Numbered from the stretch's first letter, positions 45,291-54,881 are shown. The stretch is DNA of 64,000 nucleotides from Bin80 sp965220935 (GCA_965220935.1 OZ244857.1:2108001-2172000); one strand, 5' to 3'. The notes: a model not told the origin generated them from the letters alone. Numbers and translations are program-made.

Positions 45291-46538
45291 TTATTCCCAA
45301 GATTCTAATTGACTTTTGAGGGCTTCACTGTGAGGCTCCAAAGTCTGAACGCGGATCGGCTTTTCTTTCAAGACCGTCAGATGAGGCACCTGTTCTGGTT
45401 GATGTCCAATGGCCTTTTCAATCGTTTCAGGGAATTTTGCAGGATGCGCAGTTGCCGTGACAATGACTGGACTTGTAAGATTTTTCACCGCATCTAATCC
45501 CACCGCCGTATGAGGATCAGCAATGTATCCAGTTTCCTCATGAATCCTTTGAATTGATTTTAGTGTATGACTATCTGTGCATGAGTGACCTTTAATGAGG
45601 GAACGTAACTCATCAATTGCTAATAAAGATTTTAACCTCTCAAAGTTACTTGGCCGCCCTACATCCATTGCATTGGATAAGGTTTGAATTGAATCATCAG
45701 ATGGATCATTTCCACCCGATAAAAACCTTGGAAATCCATCATTAACATTGTGAGCTGCAATAAATTTTTTCACTGGCAAACCAGATAAATATGCCAGAAC
45801 AGCGGCTGTTAAGTTACCTAAGTTTCCACTTGGAACACAGACATTTGCATGACTCCATTTTCCCAGAGCAAAAGCCCAATAGTAATAGAGCATCTGGGGC
45901 AATAGTCGGCCCACATTGATTGAATTAGCTGATGACAGTTGCAACCTGGTTGGCTGTGTGAGAAGCTGCTTGACCATTGCTTGGCAATCATCAAACGTCC
46001 CTTCAACAGCAAATGCTCTGACTCCCTTGCGCCTTACAATGAGTTGTGTTTCTTGAATCGGACTCACCTGATTTTTCGGATATAGTAATGCAACACGTAG
46101 ATTGGGAAGGTTTGAAAAACCATCAGCCACTGCGCTGCCCGTGTCGCCCGATGTCGCAACTAATATTGTGAGTGGACCATCTTTCACAAAATAATTCATA
46201 AATTGCGCCATGGTGCGTGCACCAAAATCCTTGAATGATAAGGTTGGTCCATGGAATAATTCTATCACCCATGCATTTCCTACTTTAACAACGGGGACGG
46301 GAAACGATAGTGCCCTTTTCAAAAGTAATGCTAACGTATCACCCCCGATTTGACCAGAAATCCAAGGCGCAAGAATTTTTGATGCTAACTCTGAGAAGCA
46401 TGTTACATTTTTCCAGACACTTGGATCAATTGCTGGAATTGCCTGAGGTATATATAGACCCCCATCTGGAGCCAATCCTTGAATCAAGGCTTCAGAAAAA
46501 TATACAGGTTTTGACCCATCTCGGGTACTCACATACAT
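45291..46538 (-). CDS. thrC: Threonine synthase
   Basis: ThrC converts O-phospho-homoserine to threonine with PLP. The protein shows the family start YVSTRDGSKPVYFSEALIQG, the PLP lysine in GPTLSFKDFGARTMAQFMNY, TSGDTGSAVADGF, and VPSGNLGNLTAAVLAYLSGL. The frame is open from an ATG at 46556 that overlaps thrB; the internal ATG at 46538 (MYVSTRDG, 415 residues) begins at the conserved region and leaves an 8-bp gap, so I prefer it. It follows thrB directly, giving the threonine branch from homoserine in one operon. Confidence 0.95.
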   Translation of the reverse strand: MYVSTRDGSKPVYFSEALIQGLAPDGGLYIPQAIPAIDPSVWKNVTCFSELASKILAPWISGQIGGDTLALLLKRALSFPVPVVKVGNAWVIELFHGPTLSFKDFGARTMAQFMNYFVKDGPLTILVATSGDTGSAVADGFSNLPNLRVALLYPKNQVSPIQETQLIVRRKGVRAFAVEGTFDDCQAMVKQLLTQPTRLQLSSANSINVGRLLPQMLYYYWAFALGKWSHANVCVPSGNLGNLTAAVLAYLSGLPVKKFIAAHNVNDGFPRFLSGGNDPSDDSIQTLSNAMDVGRPSNFERLKSLLAIDELRSLIKGHSCTDSHTLKSIQRIHEETGYIADPHTAVGLDAVKNLTSPVIVTATAHPAKFPETIEKAIGHQPEQVPHLTVLKEKPIRVQTLEPHSEALKSQLESWE

Positions 46539-46546
46539 CATCAGTG

Positions 46547-47476
46547 CTATGTACACTCGCGAACACCCTGCATATCCGCCATTGTGACGATTCCTTGCGC
46601 CCCTTCACCAGCGGCCTCAACCAGTGCATCACGGATCTTAGATGTTGACTCCAAATCTTTAGCAATCCCAAACATAGCTGGTCCTGATCCAGTTAATGCA
46701 ACCGCGCATGCGCCAGCGTCTAAGCCAGCTTCACGAATTTCATGATAACGCGGGACAAGGCTTGCACGTGCGGGCTCAACAATACGATCGCGCATCATAT
46801 ATGGTGCAACTGCTTCCCAATCCCCAGTAACCAGTGCGTGTAGCATAAACACTAAATCACTGGCATTGTGAATTGCATCCGTTCTCGTAATAGCAGAAGG
46901 GAGAATTGTTCTGGCATCTGCAGTCAAGATTGATTGCTGGGGTAATACAATAACGATATGGAGATCATTGGCGAGATTGACTCGACGATAATCCAATGGA
47001 TTAACTGGAGATGTGAGTATTAGACCTCCCAGTAGCGATGGCAATGCATTGTCTCCATGAAGGACTCCTCCGCTGGCAAGTCGTTCAGCTTCAAGAACTG
47101 CATAGGTCAGGTCTTTTTTCTCAAATGGCTCGCCTAATAATAGATTTGCTGCCCAGGCGCCCGCCGACGCGCTAGCGGCCGATCCACCGATTCCAGAGCC
47201 AATTGGGATCCCTTTATTAATGTGTAAATGAATTCCTCGCTTATCCCCCGCCATGGTCATGACCATATGCGCCGCACAACCAGCAGTATTTTCTTCTGGT
47301 TTCGTAGGAATTGGTGCCTCAGATGTAATTGAGATCCCTGAGTTGGAAGAAAATCGAGCTTCAATAACATCTCCAATTCCTTTGAGGCATAAGCCCAAAG
47401 TATCAAATCCAGGCCCTAAATTAGATAATGATGCAGGCCCAAGAACTGTTACCCTTTGATGATCTGAATTACACAG
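46547..47476 (-). CDS. thrB: Homoserine kinase, apparently starting at CTG
   Basis: ThrB phosphorylates homoserine with ATP (GHMP kinase fold). The GHMP motif GIPIGSGIGGSAASASAGAW is clear, and the C-terminal ALTGSGPAMFGIA motif is present. The first ATG (47398) would cut off the conserved N-terminal strand, but the frame upstream reads VTVLGPASLSNLGPGFDTLG, exactly the expected GHMP N-terminus. This extension contains no ATG or GTG and its only TTG lies inside the conserved block, and a TGA closes the frame just before CTG at 47476-47474. CTG gives 309 residues, the normal length. A non-standard start is therefore the simplest reading. It is followed by thrC. Confidence 0.9.
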   Translation of the reverse strand: MCNSDHQRVTVLGPASLSNLGPGFDTLGLCLKGIGDVIEARFSSNSGISITSEAPIPTKPEENTAGCAAHMVMTMAGDKRGIHLHINKGIPIGSGIGGSAASASAGAWAANLLLGEPFEKKDLTYAVLEAERLASGGVLHGDNALPSLLGGLILTSPVNPLDYRRVNLANDLHIVIVLPQQSILTADARTILPSAITRTDAIHNASDLVFMLHALVTGDWEAVAPYMMRDRIVEPARASLVPRYHEIREAGLDAGACAVALTGSGPAMFGIAKDLESTSKIRDALVEAAGEGAQGIVTMADMQGVRECT

Positions 47477-47529
47477 CTGTCAATCGTTTATATTGATCCC
47501 ATTAAGGCACACCAAGTTCTAAATAATGA

Positions 47530-48183
47530 TCACAGATCGTATTTTACCTTTAACGTTCTTAAAATTTCTAAGGTATTGTTTGGAACCAACTCCTCTTGCC
47601 CTACTAATCGCTTCAAATCACTAGGCTCATCCACATCAAACCATTGGCGGAGTTGTACGACATTGGCGCCAGTTTGATAGGCGCGTTTCAATGTGATTGA
47701 ATAGACATCTGGCCTACTATAAGTGACCTCTTCAAAAAAGTTATCAATTACTGGGTTCATTCCAAGGAGATAATACCCACCATCTTCGGCGGGTCCAATT
47801 GAGATTGCAGGTGACTTAAGGATTCCATCAAATGCATCCTGAATAAATTCTGAGGGAAGCGTGGGGTGATCGGTCCCAATAATAACGATCTGCTGATATC
47901 CTTCAGCAGATGTTTCACTAAACGCATGTTGCATTCGCGCTCCAAGTTCATCTCCACACTGAGATCTAATGGTTGCACCACAAAGAGGAATATTCGGAGG
48001 CAATGCTCCAGTGATGTAGAGGCGAACAGAGACATTGAGTTTAGAATACTGTTTTAGGCTATCAGTCAAAAATGCTTGATATAAATCAGCGGCATCTTGT
48101 GGGGTAATCAGACTCGTCAAGCGTGATTTGACTTGCCCAGCGATAGGTGAACGAGCAAAAACGATCAATGCACTATCGTTCAT
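47530..48183 (-). CDS. TIGR04282 family glycosyltransferase
   Basis: The 217-residue protein has the GT-A-like nucleotidyl/glycosyltransferase fold of the TIGR04282 (DUF2064) group: ALIVFARSPIAGQVKSRL at the N-terminus (5-22), QCGDELGARMQHAF, IGTDHPTLPSEFI (the acidic metal site) and GPAEDGGYYLLGM. Members transfer sugars in unknown pathways. It overlaps the cysteine desulfurase gene by 11 bp, so the two are co-transcribed; the threonine genes follow about 50 bp downstream on the same strand. Confidence 0.85.
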   Translation of the reverse strand: MNDSALIVFARSPIAGQVKSRLTSLITPQDAADLYQAFLTDSLKQYSKLNVSVRLYITGALPPNIPLCGATIRSQCGDELGARMQHAFSETSAEGYQQIVIIGTDHPTLPSEFIQDAFDGILKSPAISIGPAEDGGYYLLGMNPVIDNFFEEVTYSRPDVYSITLKRAYQTGANVVQLRQWFDVDEPSDLKRLVGQEELVPNNTLEILRTLKVKYDL

Positions 48184-49336
48184 GCTTCCTTCGGTTACGC
48201 ATTCTTGTCACTACTCTGGTAATATATTCCACAGTTAAGTTTATCTCTTCACGAGTTGTGGATCGTCCTACTGACAGCCTCAGCGATGCACGAGCAGTAT
48301 CTTCTGGGAGTCCCAAAGCCAGTAGCACATGACTTGGTACGATTGCACCGCTGGTACATGCAGACCCTGCAGATGTATAAACACCTTCAATATCTAGATT
48401 CAAGAGTAACATTTCACCATCTAGGGGTACATCATCACGTGGCGCGAAAGAAATATTGAGTATATGCGGTGCAGCACATGCAGGTGTATTGATCACAATC
48501 TCATCTCCCATAACTGAAAGAAGTTGATCACAAAGGTCGTCCCTAAGTGTGCGAATGTCTTGGGTCATTGCGTCACGATCATCAGCCATCATGTCCATTG
48601 CAGTTGCCATTCCGACTGCACCGGCGACATTTTCTGTACCACCGCGTCTTTCCCGCTCTTGTGGTCCACCTAAAATCTGTGGGCTAATATCTACACCCTC
48701 TCTAACACAAAGAACTCCAATCCCCTTTGGGCCATAAATCTTATGCCCAGAAATAGAAATCATATCAGCGGCATTGTGAGTCATCGGAAACCACGCTGCT
48801 GCTTGGGCAGCATCGGTATGGAGTATGACCCCCCTTTGAGTACAAATTTCAGAAATTTGTTCAAGATCAGATACTGCACCAGTCTCATTATTGACATACA
48901 TCAAAGAAATTAGCCTCGTATTAGATGCCAGAGACCGTTCAATTTTATTGACTGCCACAGTTCCAGTCACAGGATCTGGCATCAAAAAAGTAACATCTAT
49001 TCCAAGCGATGCGAGTGCATTCGCGGGTTCAAGAACGGCCTTGTGCTCAATTGCTGATGTGATCAAATGGTCGTCCACACTCAAGATGCTCAGTGCTAAG
49101 TTATTGGCCTCGGTCGCTCCACTGGTAAAGATGATCTGCTCTGGTTTTGCCTCAAAATGTTTCGCTATTCGCTCGCGACTATCCTCAACTGCACCTCTTG
49201 CTATCCTGCCGAGCTGATGAGCTGATGACGGGTTTCCAAAATGATTTTCAAGAAATGGTAACATTGATTCAATAACAGCAGGCGCTATCGGAGTAGTCGC
49301 TGCATAATCTAGATAGATGAATCGATCACTCGGCAT
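48173..49336 (-). CDS. Cysteine desulfurase (NifS/IscS type)
   Basis: The 387-residue enzyme removes sulfur from cysteine with PLP for Fe-S cluster or thiolated-RNA synthesis. Motifs: YLDYAATTPIAPAVIESM at the start, TSGATEANNLAL, HTDAAQAA, the PLP lysine in SISGHKIYGPKG (K199), and RGGTENVAG. The catalytic cysteine lies in TSAGSACTSGAIVPSHVL (C327), a short active-site loop of the IscS/NifS group. It is the first gene of the minus-strand run with the TIGR04282 gene. No iscU or suf genes are nearby, so a role in tRNA thiolation is equally possible. Confidence 0.93.
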   Translation of the reverse strand: MPSDRFIYLDYAATTPIAPAVIESMLPFLENHFGNPSSAHQLGRIARGAVEDSRERIAKHFEAKPEQIIFTSGATEANNLALSILSVDDHLITSAIEHKAVLEPANALASLGIDVTFLMPDPVTGTVAVNKIERSLASNTRLISLMYVNNETGAVSDLEQISEICTQRGVILHTDAAQAAAWFPMTHNAADMISISGHKIYGPKGIGVLCVREGVDISPQILGGPQERERRGGTENVAGAVGMATAMDMMADDRDAMTQDIRTLRDDLCDQLLSVMGDEIVINTPACAAPHILNISFAPRDDVPLDGEMLLLNLDIEGVYTSAGSACTSGAIVPSHVLLALGLPEDTARASLRLSVGRSTTREEINLTVEYITRVVTRMRNRRKHER

Positions 49337-50003
49337 ATGTCAAGGACTAAAATTGTCAATGTGTTCAATCTCAGACGGCTTCTACAAAACCCTGAATCCT
49401 AAATATTCCAATGAATCATTAATCTATGATACTTTTTGTACACCTGTGGATTAGGATATTGAATTTTATCAATGAAAAAAATAGATCAACAATCCTTCAA
49501 TCTATCATCACAACTGTGACTACTCCCCGCACTGAAGTACGGGATTTTACGGTGCATTTGACTAATGATCAGTAAATATCTATACACATAAGCATCAGGT
49601 GATTGAATCATACTCACCTAAGGGTATAATGCTCCCGATGCATTCTCCAAACTTGGTTGATTAAGAGAGTCTCAAAATATTTAAAATTGTATCAATCACT
49701 TTGGAGTCTAATTAAAACCTTACAGGTACGGCCACTCATTCAAAGTGAGCTGATGGGAGTACTTGCTGTTCCGCTAACTCTCTCATTGTGCAGTGGAGCT
49801 GAGTATTGAAAGGGTTGGATTGACAGTAGGTAGAGTGGTGTTTTGAAGTAGCAAATTTTATCTAATTCATGAAGTGTATATATGGCCAGGGCGAAAATTC
49901 AACGAATTGACCGACGGCGACAACTTCATAGTAATCAGTTGCAGAAAATGAAACTAACCATGGCAATCATGCTTGATTCAATGAACCCATCCAATTGTAT
50001 AAG
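49337..50003. other. Intergenic region between cysteine desulfurase and tRNA-Ala
   Basis: About 670 bp with no gene. It contains the hairpin at 49526-49543. A 73-codon plus-strand frame at 49882-50103 runs antisense through the tRNA and is not a gene. Confidence 0.55.
49526..49543. other. Short hairpin, possible IS200/IS605-type end
   Basis: CCCGCACT (49526-49533) pairs with AGTACGGG (49536-49543) with one mismatch and a 2-nt loop, then ATTTTAC. The CCCGCACTGAAGTACGGG pattern recalls terminal hairpins of IS200/IS605 elements, but no TnpA or TnpB gene is present. Confidence 0.3.
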
Positions 50004-50079
50004 TGGTGGAGCTAAGCGGAGTCGAACCGCTGACCTCCTGAGTGCGATTCAGGCGCTCTACCAACTGAGCTATAGCCCC
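50004..50079 (-). tRNA. tRNA-Ala (CGC anticodon)
   Basis: On the minus strand the 76-nt sequence folds with acceptor GGGGCTA / TAGCTCC (one G-T pair), D-arm GCTCAGTTGGTAGAGC, anticodon stem-loop CCTGA-ATCGCAC-TCAGG with anticodon CGC, and T-arm AGCGGTTCGACTCCGCT. CCA is encoded at the 3' end, unlike in the two CAT tRNAs. Confidence 0.93.
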
Positions 50080-50232
50080 TTAGAGATCTGTAACCATTAT
50101 TAAACGCTTTTGCTCCCTTAGCATCAAAACTGAAAACAAGAATTTTTCCTGTAAGGATTGGACATTTCTTAATCATTATTTCGTGTATTATCAAAGAAAA
50201 GAGTATCTTACGTTTTTCCAACTACTCAGGCT

Positions 50233-52029
50233 ATGGCTTTACTTGACTGGATCATTATCGGAGTTTACTTTGTGCTTGTCTCTGGAATTGCCATCTATTA
50301 TTCCAAACGGGCTGGTCAAAATACCTCCGAATTTTTTCTTAGCGGACGCAGAATGACTTGGTGGCTGGCAGGAATCAGTATGGTTGCAACGACTTTTGCT
50401 GCAGATACCCCAATGGCGGTCACAGAGCTTGTTGCAGAGAATGGAATTGCTGGTAACTGGATATGGTGGAATTTTGCCTTTGGCGGTATGCTAACGGTCT
50501 TCTTTTTTGCAAGACTCTGGAGGCGCTGTGGAATTCAAACTGATGTTGAATTCGTAGAAGTACGATACTCTGGACCCGCTGCTGCAGTGCTTCGTGGCAT
50601 CAAGGCCATCTATTTTGGACTCCTCCTAAATATCATCATTATTGGATGGGTATCGCTGGCGATGGAAACTGCCATCCATGTCTTATGGCCTGACTTGACG
50701 ATCTTTGGTCAAGCTTCAATATCATTCGTTGGTCTCACAATGAGTGCTCCGCTGATAGTCGTCAGTATCCTTGTCATTGCAGTATCTGTTTTTGCCTTGC
50801 TCTCTGGACTCTGGGGCGTCGCTGTGACAGACGTATTACAATTTGTTTTGGCTATGGCTGGATCAGTTCTTATGGCGTTTTTTGTCTTACGTCTTCCAGA
50901 GATTGGGGGAATCAGTGGCCTAAAATCACATTTACCTGCGGAGACATTTCAGTTTTTCCCAACCCTTGGAGATACCCCGACTGCGGTTGCTACATTTGCA
51001 CTTTCAATTCCGGCATTTGTTGCCTTTATTGGTATTCAATGGTGGAGTAGCTGGTATCCTGGTTCAGAACCTGGTGGTGGTGGTTATAGTGCGCAACGAA
51101 TGATGGGAACTGCTAGTGAACGAGATGCTACTTTTTCTGCACTTTTGTTTACAATCGCACACTACTGCATTCGGCCATGGCCATGGATCATCGTCGCCTT
51201 AGCCTCAATCGTACTTTATCCTGATTTAGCGCAATCTCGCGAAGGATTTATAATGGTCATGCGAGATGTACTCCCCGTGGGACTACTCGGTGTCGTATTT
51301 GCCGCATTTTTAGCAGCATTTATGAGCACAATCTCTACTCAATTGAATTGGGGTGTTTCCTATTTGATGAATGATTTCTGGCGCAGATTCATTCAACCAG
51401 ACAAAGGAGAGCGCCACTATGTATTGATCTCACGATTCTTAACATTCATCGTTGCCATTCTGAGTATTCTTTTGGCGACCCAGCTTGAGTCAATTAGTCA
51501 GGCATGGGCATTAATTATTACCGCCTCAGCGGGACTCGGAACGGTACTGATTCTAAGATGGTACTGGTGGAGAATCAACGCTTGGAGCGAACTCGTAGCT
51601 ACGTTAGCCCCGATCGCATTAGTTTTGTTGACATTGTTTGGCGTCCCTGTCCCCGGGATTCAAGAACCTTTCCCCTCTAATCTGTTTGTGGTCGTTGGCG
51701 TTACGACTGCACTCTGGCTCATTATTACGCTGATAACTAAACCTACCGAAACCACAACTCTCTCAAATTTCTATGCCCTCGTACGTCCTGCTGGACCCGG
51801 CTGGCGCCCCATTGCATCTCTTCATCCAAGCATTAAGCCTGACGCTTCAATCAAAAGTATGGCACTTCAATGGGGAACTGGAGTTGTCTTGGTCTATTCA
51901 ACTTTGTTTGCTGTAGGATATTTGATATTAGGAAATGTCCTATCTGCTACCTTAATGTTCCTCACGGCGACTGGTTCAACGATCTATCTGTATCGAACAT
52001 TCAGTGAGCCAGAGACTGGTCAATCATAG
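50233..52029 (+). CDS. Sodium:solute symporter (SSS family)
   Basis: The 598-residue protein has about 13 transmembrane segments beginning LDWIIIGVYFVLVSGIAIYY. It shows the SSS-family SGRRMTWWLAGISMVATTFA at residues 37-56 (the sodium-site region), GFIMVMRDVLPVGLLGVVFA and AFLAAFMSTISTQLNWGVSY in the core helices. The family couples sodium to uptake of sugars, amino acids, organic acids or nucleosides; this subgroup's substrate is not evident. It is followed after 5 bp by the GroES-like gene, so they may be co-transcribed. Confidence 0.92.
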   Translation: MALLDWIIIGVYFVLVSGIAIYYSKRAGQNTSEFFLSGRRMTWWLAGISMVATTFAADTPMAVTELVAENGIAGNWIWWNFAFGGMLTVFFFARLWRRCGIQTDVEFVEVRYSGPAAAVLRGIKAIYFGLLLNIIIIGWVSLAMETAIHVLWPDLTIFGQASISFVGLTMSAPLIVVSILVIAVSVFALLSGLWGVAVTDVLQFVLAMAGSVLMAFFVLRLPEIGGISGLKSHLPAETFQFFPTLGDTPTAVATFALSIPAFVAFIGIQWWSSWYPGSEPGGGGYSAQRMMGTASERDATFSALLFTIAHYCIRPWPWIIVALASIVLYPDLAQSREGFIMVMRDVLPVGLLGVVFAAFLAAFMSTISTQLNWGVSYLMNDFWRRFIQPDKGERHYVLISRFLTFIVAILSILLATQLESISQAWALIITASAGLGTVLILRWYWWRINAWSELVATLAPIALVLLTLFGVPVPGIQEPFPSNLFVVVGVTTALWLIITLITKPTETTTLSNFYALVRPAGPGWRPIASLHPSIKPDASIKSMALQWGTGVVLVYSTLFAVGYLILGNVLSATLMFLTATGSTIYLYRTFSEPETGQS

Positions 52030-52034
52030 GTGTC

Positions 52035-52421
52035 ATGCCGGAACTAATCATTGTCGGAGATCGAGTACTCATTGAACCAGATGGAGGAGAGCAGCAGACT
52101 GAATCTGGATTGGTTCTCCCAGCATCAGTTGCTGAACGTGACAGAATCGGGTCAGGGCGAATCAAACAGGTGGGGCCGGGACATTTGATCCCAAATCCTG
52201 ACTACTCCGACGATGAACCCTGGGCAGAACCTAAACGAATCGGGCGATACCTGCCTCTGGAAGCCAAAATAGGAGATCTTGCTTTCTATCAGCGCAATGA
52301 AGCAATAGAATTCACCTATAAACACAAAAAATACATCATCACTCCTCATCACGGTATTGTTGCTCTGGTTAGACCCGATCACGAAGATGTGATCACCGAA
52401 CTACTTGACCGCAACCAGTGA
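52035..52421 (+). CDS. GroES-like co-chaperonin family protein, enlarged
   Basis: The 128-residue protein has the Cpn10 beta-barrel: GDRVLIEPDGGEQQTESGLV at the start, a mobile-loop-like segment with LPASVAERDRIGSGRIKQVG, and the KHKKYIITPHHGIVALV strand near the end. Normal GroES is about 95 residues; here an insert (about 50-75: NPDYSDDEPWAEPKRIGRYL) enlarges the loop region. No groEL is adjacent, and it follows a transporter gene closely, so it may be a specialised paralogue rather than the main co-chaperonin. Confidence 0.8.
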   Translation: MPELIIVGDRVLIEPDGGEQQTESGLVLPASVAERDRIGSGRIKQVGPGHLIPNPDYSDDEPWAEPKRIGRYLPLEAKIGDLAFYQRNEAIEFTYKHKKYIITPHHGIVALVRPDHEDVITELLDRNQ

Positions 52422-52490
52422 TGGAAACGCACCATCATCATGAAACATTTAGATTTCATAGATGCGTATGAGTTGACTCACTCAAAATCG

Positions 52491-52564
52491 TGGCGTGAGA
52501 GAGACTTGAACTCTCGACCTTGCGATTATGAGTCGCACGCTCTAACCGACTGAGCTACCACGCC
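52491..52564 (-). tRNA. tRNA-Met (CAT anticodon)
   Basis: The minus-strand 74-nt sequence has acceptor GGCGTGG / TCACGCC, D-arm GCTCAGTCGGTTAGAGC, anticodon stem-loop TGCGA-CTCATAA-TCGCA (anticodon CAT) and T-arm GAGAGTTCAAGTCTCTC. CCA is not encoded. It lacks the C4-G69/C5-G68 pairs seen in the tRNA at 8509, so I assign it as elongator tRNA-Met. Confidence 0.9.
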
Positions 52565-52623
52565 ATCAGAGGGGTAAACGAATATCATCAAAACTGGTTG
52601 CAATTTTCTTGCCAATTACAGCT

Positions 52624-53793
52624 ATGCACTGGGATCGCATCATCGGACAAAGACGTGTTATTGACCTGCTCAAAAGTGCGATTGACTCTAATCGCGTTGC
52701 TCACGCATACTTATTTCACGGCTTAGATGGCACTGGCAAGCGAGCCGTTGCCCTATCATTTGCCCACGCACTACAATGTAAGGGGTGCGATAGAATCCCT
52801 CCTCCCTGCTCATTGTGTGCTCAGGCTCCAGAGTTACAACATCCTGACATCCATGTCTTGATCCCCCAACCCAGTGATGCGAGACAGCAAGATGTAACCC
52901 GGCGTATTGAACGACTAGCGCGGGATCCTTATGCGGCCATTGACTTTGTTCGCGCCCCAAATCTGGAGTCTAATAAGGCTTCGTCAAAGCAACTTAAACA
53001 AGCCGTCTATTCGGTAGATCGAATCAATATAGATCTTCGATCCAAAATGGTCATGCGCCCATCGGTAGGACGGTATCTCATCGCGATCATCACCGATATT
53101 GAGATGATTCACGAACGGGCTGCTAATGGCTTCCTGAAACTTCTTGAAGAACCTGGACCCGATACTATTTTCATCTTAACAACTTCCAGAAAAGAGATGC
53201 TCTTACCGACGATTCTGTCACGTTGCCAACATGTAGGGTTTGAAAACCTGTCGGCCGAAATCATCAAATCAACATTGATAGATCGAAATAGTGTTCCCCC
53301 TAATATTGCTGAAATTGTCTCTCAGATGTGCCAGGGATCCTATATGCGAGCGCTACAACTTAGTCAGAGTGAAGAACTGAAAAATCATCGCGAACAAGTG
53401 TTAACATTTCTCCGTTTTGCATTTTCAAGAAAATTTAATGAGCAAACCGATCTGATTCAAGAAATCAGCCTTTCAAGTAGAGATGGAACTCGAAATATGC
53501 TCAGTCTTCTTCTGAATTGGATCCGTGATGTGGCACTTTACAAAACGTTGGGAGATAATGCCCCAATTACAAATCTTGATCAGAAAACGGAAATTTCCAA
53601 GTTTTGCCACAATCTGCGGAATGCTGACCTCAGTGCCATGTCCCAGCTTATTGAAGAAGCGCTTGAACTATCCGAGTCAAATGTGAATACAACGCTTCTA
53701 TTAATAAATTTATCTTTAAGCCTCGGAAAAGCGATGCGATCGTCTTATAGTGGCCAACTCTACACGCCTCTAACCACCCGCTTACACGGATAA
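52624..53793 (+). CDS. holB: DNA polymerase III delta' subunit
   Basis: HolB is part of the clamp loader that places the sliding clamp on DNA. The AAA+ domain starts WDRIIGQRRVIDLLKSAI, has the Walker A region HGLDGTGKRAVALSF and a four-cysteine zinc module (CKGCDRIPPPCSLC, near residues 53-66). FLKLLEEPGPDTIFILTTSR and TILSRCQHVGF follow (sensor 1 and SRC motif). The frame is open from a TTG at 52609; the ATG at 52624 (MHWDRIIGQ, 389 residues) opens the conserved region and is preferred. RicT follows 56 bp downstream, a conserved pairing in bacteria. Confidence 0.93.
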   Translation: MHWDRIIGQRRVIDLLKSAIDSNRVAHAYLFHGLDGTGKRAVALSFAHALQCKGCDRIPPPCSLCAQAPELQHPDIHVLIPQPSDARQQDVTRRIERLARDPYAAIDFVRAPNLESNKASSKQLKQAVYSVDRINIDLRSKMVMRPSVGRYLIAIITDIEMIHERAANGFLKLLEEPGPDTIFILTTSRKEMLLPTILSRCQHVGFENLSAEIIKSTLIDRNSVPPNIAEIVSQMCQGSYMRALQLSQSEELKNHREQVLTFLRFAFSRKFNEQTDLIQEISLSSRDGTRNMLSLLLNWIRDVALYKTLGDNAPITNLDQKTEISKFCHNLRNADLSAMSQLIEEALELSESNVNTTLLLINLSLSLGKAMRSSYSGQLYTPLTTRLHG

Positions 53794-53855
53794 CACGAAC
53801 GTTATCGCCCAATCATCGTAGTCATGATTTTCATCCCTTACTCAATTGGTTGATT

Positions 53856-54881
53856 ATGTCGTGTGGTTCAAACGGTTCTTGTGGTTGCAGTGGTGGTTCG
53901 CTTGGGGGCTACGGCGGATGCAGTGATAGCTGTCCATCTGTCCAGATTTTTGATTGGCTCCCTGAGTCTAGTAAGGTTGAAAATCGTGACCACTGTGATC
54001 TGGTAGAAGTCGTATTCAAAGCTCGTAGAAGAAAGGTATACCAAAACACACGTCATCTCCCTGTCCGTGCAGGAGATGAAATCGTCGTTTCTGCTCAGCG
54101 AGGATTAGATTTTGGAAAAGTTGCCCTCACTGGTGAGCTCGTACATATCCGGGCGCGTGATAATTCCAATTATGGGCAAATTCTCCGAATAGCATCTTCC
54201 AATGATCGTAAAATCTATCACCAGAATAAGCAAGACGAAAAGGAGGCGCTTCGGGTTGCAAAAGCCTCAATTAACCTTAGACAGCTTCCAATTAAACTCA
54301 TTGATACAGAATGGCAATTTGATCGAAAACGACTTACGATCTTCTATACCACCTCGTCGCGTGTTACCTTGAAACCAGTGATCAGCGAACTCTGCCGGCG
54401 ATTTTCGTCGCGGGTTGAATTTCTGCGATTAAATCCCCGCGAAGAGGCCTCCAGAGTAGGCGGAATCGGGGTATGTGGCCGTGAGCTCTGTTGTTCTTCC
54501 TGGATGCGCCAAATTCCGCCGGTTTCTGCATATGCTGCCAAAAGAATGCAAATGCCCGTCAAAGATGAGCGACTCACAGGGCGCTGTGGTCAACTCAAAT
54601 GCTGCTTGAATTATGAACTAGAGCAGTATATGCGGATTCTCAAAGGGTTTCCCCGAAAAGGAAGTAAAGTTGACACTGTTGATGGGATTGGCGTAGTCAT
54701 CGGTGTCAATATCTTTTCTCGTATGGTTAAAGTGCTTCTCGAAAATGATTTGATCTATGAATTTGAGTTGTCTGATGTCAGAAAACCCAAGCCCCGCCAG
54801 AATCGTGGGCAAGGACATTCTGGAGCACGAAGTAGCAAAAAACCAAATAAAAAAAATCACGCCGACCTTAATCGCGCTTGA
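53856..54881 (+). CDS. ricT: PSP1 domain protein RicT (YaaT-like)
   Basis: RicT belongs to the Fe-S-containing RicAFT/YaaT group that affects RNA processing and development in Firmicutes and is linked to holB in many bacteria. The start at ATG 53856 gives a Cys/Gly-rich N-terminus (MSCGSNGSCGCSGG, then CSDSCPS). The PSP1 core shows DWLPES, VVSAQRGLDFGKVALTGE, and the signature cysteines in GVCGRELCCSSWM and LTGRCGQLKCCLNYELEQY. The C-terminus is basic (KPKPRQNRGQGHSGAR). Gliding/swarming-type roles are known for the family elsewhere; the role here is not evident. Confidence 0.92.
   Translation: MSCGSNGSCGCSGGSLGGYGGCSDSCPSVQIFDWLPESSKVENRDHCDLVEVVFKARRRKVYQNTRHLPVRAGDEIVVSAQRGLDFGKVALTGELVHIRARDNSNYGQILRIASSNDRKIYHQNKQDEKEALRVAKASINLRQLPIKLIDTEWQFDRKRLTIFYTTSSRVTLKPVISELCRRFSSRVEFLRLNPREEASRVGGIGVCGRELCCSSWMRQIPPVSAYAAKRMQMPVKDERLTGRCGQLKCCLNYELEQYMRILKGFPRKGSKVDTVDGIGVVIGVNIFSRMVKVLLENDLIYEFELSDVRKPKPRQNRGQGHSGARSSKKPNKKNHADLNRA

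Noticed and set aside
45107..45319. Short frame ending MRFWYRHLIPK next to thrC
   Set aside because: Only a faint similarity to the start of a TIGR02328-type protein and no continuation; it runs into the end of thrC.
49882..50103. 73-codon plus-strand frame
   Set aside because: It is antisense to tRNA-Ala and has no coding features.
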